Shown here piece after piece: positions 60,834 to 64,000 of a DNA stretch of 64,000 nt. The number at the start of each line of letters is the position of its first letter. The stretch's first letter is position 1. The stretch comes from Hofstenia miamia (Eukaryota > Xenacoelomorpha > Acoela), in NCBI GenBank assembly GCA_004352715.1, contig SCFE01000096.1, positions 232,297-296,296 on the forward strand, read 5' to 3'. A program made the translations under genes and the position numbers. Below the pieces are notes generated by a model that made no database searches, had not been told where the DNA came from, and worked only from the letters and a program-made list of their open reading frames with translations.

Positions 60834-61905
60834 TCACATGTCTAAACAAAAATTATTGAAACGTGTACAACTTAAATTTTGTATACCTAAACGAGGTCTT
60901 TTTGCACTTGTAGATGGTACATCAATTGATATTAGGTCTAAACAACACATGCTGTCATATGCCTTCCTGTAGTCTATCCATTCCATTGCTAAGTTTGTCT
61001 TCCTTCTTCTACAATTCTCCACCACTGCCTGGTCTATCAACAACTGATCTTTGCATCCTCTCGTCTTTGTCCTACATCCCTTCTGCTCCTCTGGTATCAA
61101 CCTGTTCTGTTCTAACTAACATGCCAGCCTACTTGAAATCACAGAAGTTAGCAATTTCTAAGTTGTTGGCAGATATGTTATTGCTTGCCTCACTGCCTTT
61201 TTTTGGTCCTTCTGTATCAGAAATGTCCTTCTCACTACCATCCACTCTGGACACCCACTCACCACACATTCTTCCAATGCTACTGCTACTCTCTCATGAA
61301 CACTAGTGAATTTCTTTATCCAATACCCATGTACTTTATCTCTGCCTGGCGCCTTCCTGTTCTTCATCTTTTTTAGAGCTTCCTTCAGTTTTGCAGTTGT
61401 GATTACTTCTTCTTTTTGTCTGAACTCCTTCTGCATCTGCTGATTCTCTATCTCTGGTCTCTCACTTGCCCATTTATTCTCCCAGAACCTTACTGCATCC
61501 TCGCCTGCTCTAGCTGTAGTCTTTTCTCCTGCATCAAGTTCTTTGTAGAATCTTCCTTCTTGGGTTTCAAACTTCATATTGTCTCTTGCCTGTTTTTTTT
61601 CTTGTCCTATATTTTCTCAATTTCTCAGCTTCTGAAACTAATCTCTGCTTAAGCTCTTCTCTTGCAGTTTCTATAGTCTTCCCCTTACCTACCCTGCACC
61701 TGTCCTGTATATACCGCCTTACTTGTCCTGATCTTCCCTATTTGCTGCCTAATCTTTGCCACTTTATTCTCAATTCTTCTTCTCTCCTATGCTGGCTTTT
61801 TGTCTCGCTTATCTTCTTGTCGTCTTTTCTTCTTCATGTCCATGCCTACATTCTTCAGCAACTCCCATGCGCCTGCATACACTAACCTGTTTATCTCTGT
61901 TACAC
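60834..61905 (-). pseudogene. LINE fragment, restriction-like endonuclease family (N-terminal and finger part of RT)
   Basis: Minus strand in order: INRLVYAGAWELLKNVGMDM and KPAWERRRIENKVAKIRQQI (helical pre-RT region), then GRFYKELDAGEKTTA, FWENKWASE, LKEALKKMKNRKAPGRDKVH, GYWIKKFTSVHE, PEWMVVRRTFLIQKD, then after a frame change [20 protein letters not shown] and [15 protein letters not shown] (RT motif A). It stops before the catalytic YxDD motif. The family is the same as at 3110-3675 and 18433-19312, so the three relics cover successive parts of one element. Stops and shifts make it non-functional. Confidence 0.8.
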
Positions 61906-61912
61906 TCTTAGC

Positions 61913-61946
<34 letters not shown>

Positions 61947-61967
61947 TATTATTATTATCACTATGAT
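61906..61967. repeat. (TCTA)n and (TTA)n microsatellites
   Basis: TCTA repeats at 61913-61947 run into ATT repeats to about 61959, at the boundary between the LINE relic and the SGNH-type reading frame. Confidence 0.9.
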
Positions 61968-63807
61968 TATTAGCTGAAGCACTTCTTTTTCTTTTTAAGA
62001 ATTCTCTCCTTTCAGTATCTGATGTCTCTACTCAATCTCTGCCCGAAGTTCAAACACAAGCAAAGACACCCGAAAACTCAACACCAACTACTACTACTAC
62101 AGAATCCGTCCTTTCAAAATCGTCACCACTCACTTATCACTTATTCCCAAGGATGCAACCAACACCCAAGAAACAACCGTCAAAATTGAAATCACGTGTA
62201 AAAGAGGTAAAACCCGGAAGTACAACCCTCATCATTGGGAGCAGCATTTTGAAATACGCACGTTCGCATCGTCTTCTTCACAATCAATTGACAACAATAC
62301 ACTCTTACCCAGGAAGCAACACCACTGAACTCACACGAAAAGTATCGCTTTACCCAAAAACACACGTCAATACTGTCATCTTAAACACTGGCTTGATNNN
62401 NNNNNNNNNNNNNNNNNNNNNNNNNNNNNNNNNNNNNNNNNNNNNNNNNNNNNNNNNNNNNNNNNNNNNNNNNNNNNNNNNNNNNNNNNNNNNNNNNNNN
62501 NNNNNNNNNNNNNNNNNNNNNNNNNNNNNNNNNNNNNNNNNNNNNNNNNNNNNNNNNNNNNNNNNNNNNNNNNNNNNNNNNNNNNNNNNNNNNNNNNNNN
62601 NNNNNNNNNNNNNNNNNNNNNNNNNNNNNNNNNNNNNNNNNNNNNNNNNNNNNNNNNNNNNNNNNNNNNNNNNNNNNNNNNNNNNNNNNNNNNNNNNNNN
62701 NNNNNNNNNNNNNNNNNNNNNNNNNNNNNNNNNNNNNNNNNNNNNNNNNNNNNNNNNNNNNNNNNNNNNNNNNNNNNNNNNNNNNNNNNNNNNNNNNNNN
62801 NNNNNNNNNNNNNNNNNNNNNNNNNNNNNNNNNNNNNNNNNNNNNNNNNNNNNNNNNNNNNNNNNNNNNNNNNNNNNNNNNNNNNNNNNNNNNNNNNNNN
62901 NNNNNNNNNNNNNNNNNNNNNNNNNNNNNNNNNNNNNNNNNNNNNNNNNNNNNNNNNNNNNNNNNNNNNNNNNNNNNNNNNNNNNNNNNNNNNNNNNNNN
63001 NNNNNNNNNNNNNNNNNNNNNNNNNNNNNNNNNNNNNNNNNNNNNNNNNNNNNNNNNNNNNNNNNNNNNNNNNNNNNNNNNNNNNNNNNNNNNNNNNNNN
63101 NNNNNNNNNNNNNNNNNNNNNNNNNNNNNNNNNNNNNNNNNNNNNNNNNNNNNNNNNNNNNNNNNNNNNNNNNNNNNNNNNNNNNNNNNNNNNNNNNNNN
63201 NNNNNNNNNNNNNNNNNNNNNNNNNNNNNNNNNNNNNNNNNNNNNNNNNNNNNNNNNNNNNNNNNNNNNNNNNNNNNNNNNNNNNNNNNNNNNNNNNNNN
63301 NNNNNNNNNNNNNNNNNNNNNNNNNNNNNNNNNNNNNNNNNNNNNNNNNNNNNNNNNNNNNNNNNNNNNNNNNNNNNNNNNNNNNNNNNNNNNNNNNGCC
63401 AAGAACAACATATTGACGGTGATAGCATCCAGCTAAAATCAAGTAATCGTTATTCCACGCAACAACAAACCCCCTACGTTCAAGATGATATACAAGTAAA
63501 ATGCAATGCTGTTCAAACACCCACTCAACAACAACAATGTCAACAGGATAACACAACCGGTGATGAATTAAAAAACTTTTTAAACAGTTCAAATACAAGT
63601 GCTCTCCTACAAGGTGATGTAATTTACATGAGTGCTGGCTCATTATCATTTACCAAATTCAAAAACGCCCTGCAAACACCAAACAATAGACTAAACCAAC
63701 ATGTGCGTGCAATTTTAAAAAGTATTGGTACAATCCCTGCCCAACTGGTTAAAAATAATCGCGTTTATGAGGCTATAAATAGAAAAGAACTTATGGTTTG
63801 GAATTAA
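61968..63807 (+). CDS. SGNH-hydrolase-like, Thr/Gln-rich protein (gapped)
   Basis: The frame is open from a TGA at about 61965; the first ATG is at 62153, but splice-acceptor-like TTTTTAAG and CCTTTCAG at 62001-62020 mean an upstream exon is possible. A Thr/Pro/Ser-rich stretch leads to TTLIIGSSILKYARSHRLLH, then IHSYPGSNTTELTRKV and VNTVILNTGL. This is the start of an SGNH/GDSL-like fold (block I GSS in place of GDS, YPG, and the N-T-G block in place of the G.ND region) and is cut by the 1000-n gap (62398-63397). After the gap, in one frame: Gln-rich (TQQQTPYVQDD, PTQQQQCQQD), then a compact end (ALLQGDVIYMSAGSLSFTKF, HVRAILKSIGTIPAQLVKNN). Stop at 63805. Whether both sides belong to one ORF depends on the real gap length. 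Such SGNH-like domains occur in several retroelement and transposon proteins. Confidence 0.5.
62398..63397. other. Assembly gap of exactly 1000 n
   Basis: Placeholder-sized gap inside the SGNH-like reading frame. Confidence 0.95.
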
Positions 63808-63812
63808 TTGTA

Positions 63813-64000
63813 ATGGATAAGCACTTGCACCAGTTGTACACCTCGTTAAGATCATCTGCTAGTTTTGGAGGTGCTTATGAGTTGTATCTCAAAGCTAAAT
63901 TGAAATTCCCAAAAATAACTCTGGAAAATGTAAGAAATTTCCTTGCTACAAATTATACGTACACTATACACAAGTCAGCTGTGAGAAAATTCCCACGTCA
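63813..64000 (+). CDS. Polinton/Maverick-type integrase, N-terminus (runs off window)
   Basis: ATG five bases after the stop of the preceding frame. The 62 visible codons read HQLYTSLRSSASFGGAYELY and NFLATNYTYTIHKSAVRKFP. The SFGG...LY and YT(L/I)HK..(V)R..F blocks are the N-terminal hallmark of retroviral-type integrases of the C. elegans F54H12.3 / Polinton (Maverick) family. The DDE core should follow outside the window. The tight spacing on the same strand suggests it belongs to the same mobile element as the SGNH-like frame. Another integrase-bearing element type remains possible. Confidence 0.6.
   Translation, partial: MDKHLHQLYTSLRSSASFGGAYELYLKAKLKFPKITLENVRNFLATNYTYTIHKSAVRKFPR

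Noticed and set aside
1-64000. tRNA, rRNA or CRISPR loci
   Set aside because: No B-box-like GGTTCGA..CC with a paired cloverleaf, no rRNA-like conserved stretch and no spaced direct repeats were seen; the repeats present are simple microsatellites.

Overview
The window looks like a piece of an AT-rich invertebrate (non-vertebrate metazoan) genome assembly. It has split genes with GT-AG introns, two seven-transmembrane receptors, long introns and intergenic spacers, abundant (AT)n microsatellites, many assembly gaps, and debris of LINEs, hAT, piggyBac and LTR elements. Nothing in it reads as bacterial (no operons or ribosome-binding sites). The phylum cannot be fixed from the sequence; a cnidarian, tunicate or similar animal would fit.

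Host-type genes. (1) An LDL-receptor-class-A-repeat GPCR on the + strand: a signal-peptide and 8-9 LDLa exon at 8345-9472, and a last exon at 15880-17618 with three more LDLa repeats and a complete 7TM domain. Intron phases show that at least one small exon between them is missing from view. (2) A compact class A GPCR on the - strand in three exons (36812-36504, 35517-35181, 34716-34430) whose splice phases join perfectly into about 310 residues. (3) An intact single-exon - strand ORF of 259 codons at 22524-21745 that I do not recognise. (4) A weak two-exon candidate at 57442-57089 (-).

Mobile DNA, left to right: LINE RT remnant (1637-2490, -); three remnants of one LINE family with a C-terminal restriction-like endonuclease (3110-3675 +, 18433-19312 +, 60834-61905 -); hAT dimerisation-domain remnant inside the receptor intron (13729-14190); LTR element with a protease relic and a long A+C-rich unrecognised reading frame (24040-27340); piggyBac relics (29277-29853; 45580-46373 in opposing pieces); LINE 3' end with (ATT)n tail (30350-31357); BED-finger hAT transposase pseudogene (37554-39660); a MITE-like element with iterated 13-mers (45097-45546); a nearly complete CR1/L2-like LINE (47390-51563); a hAT-like non-autonomous element with a near-perfect 8-bp target duplication (54949-57020); and a broken copy of a recurrent uncharacterised metazoan protein family (60075-58454, -).

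The right edge (61968-64000) holds the most unusual coding arrangement: a Thr/Gln-rich reading frame with an SGNH-hydrolase-like block, interrupted by a 1000-base gap. Five bases after its stop codon begins the N-terminus of a Polinton/Maverick-type (F54H12.3-like) integrase that runs off the window.

Assembly quality matters here. Many of the N-gaps sit in or beside (AT)n arrays, two are exactly 1000 bases, two are flanked by identical sequence on both sides (likely unmerged contig overlaps), and 53108-54855 is a mosaic of repeated blocks around a single n. Several apparent rearrangements may be assembly artefacts.
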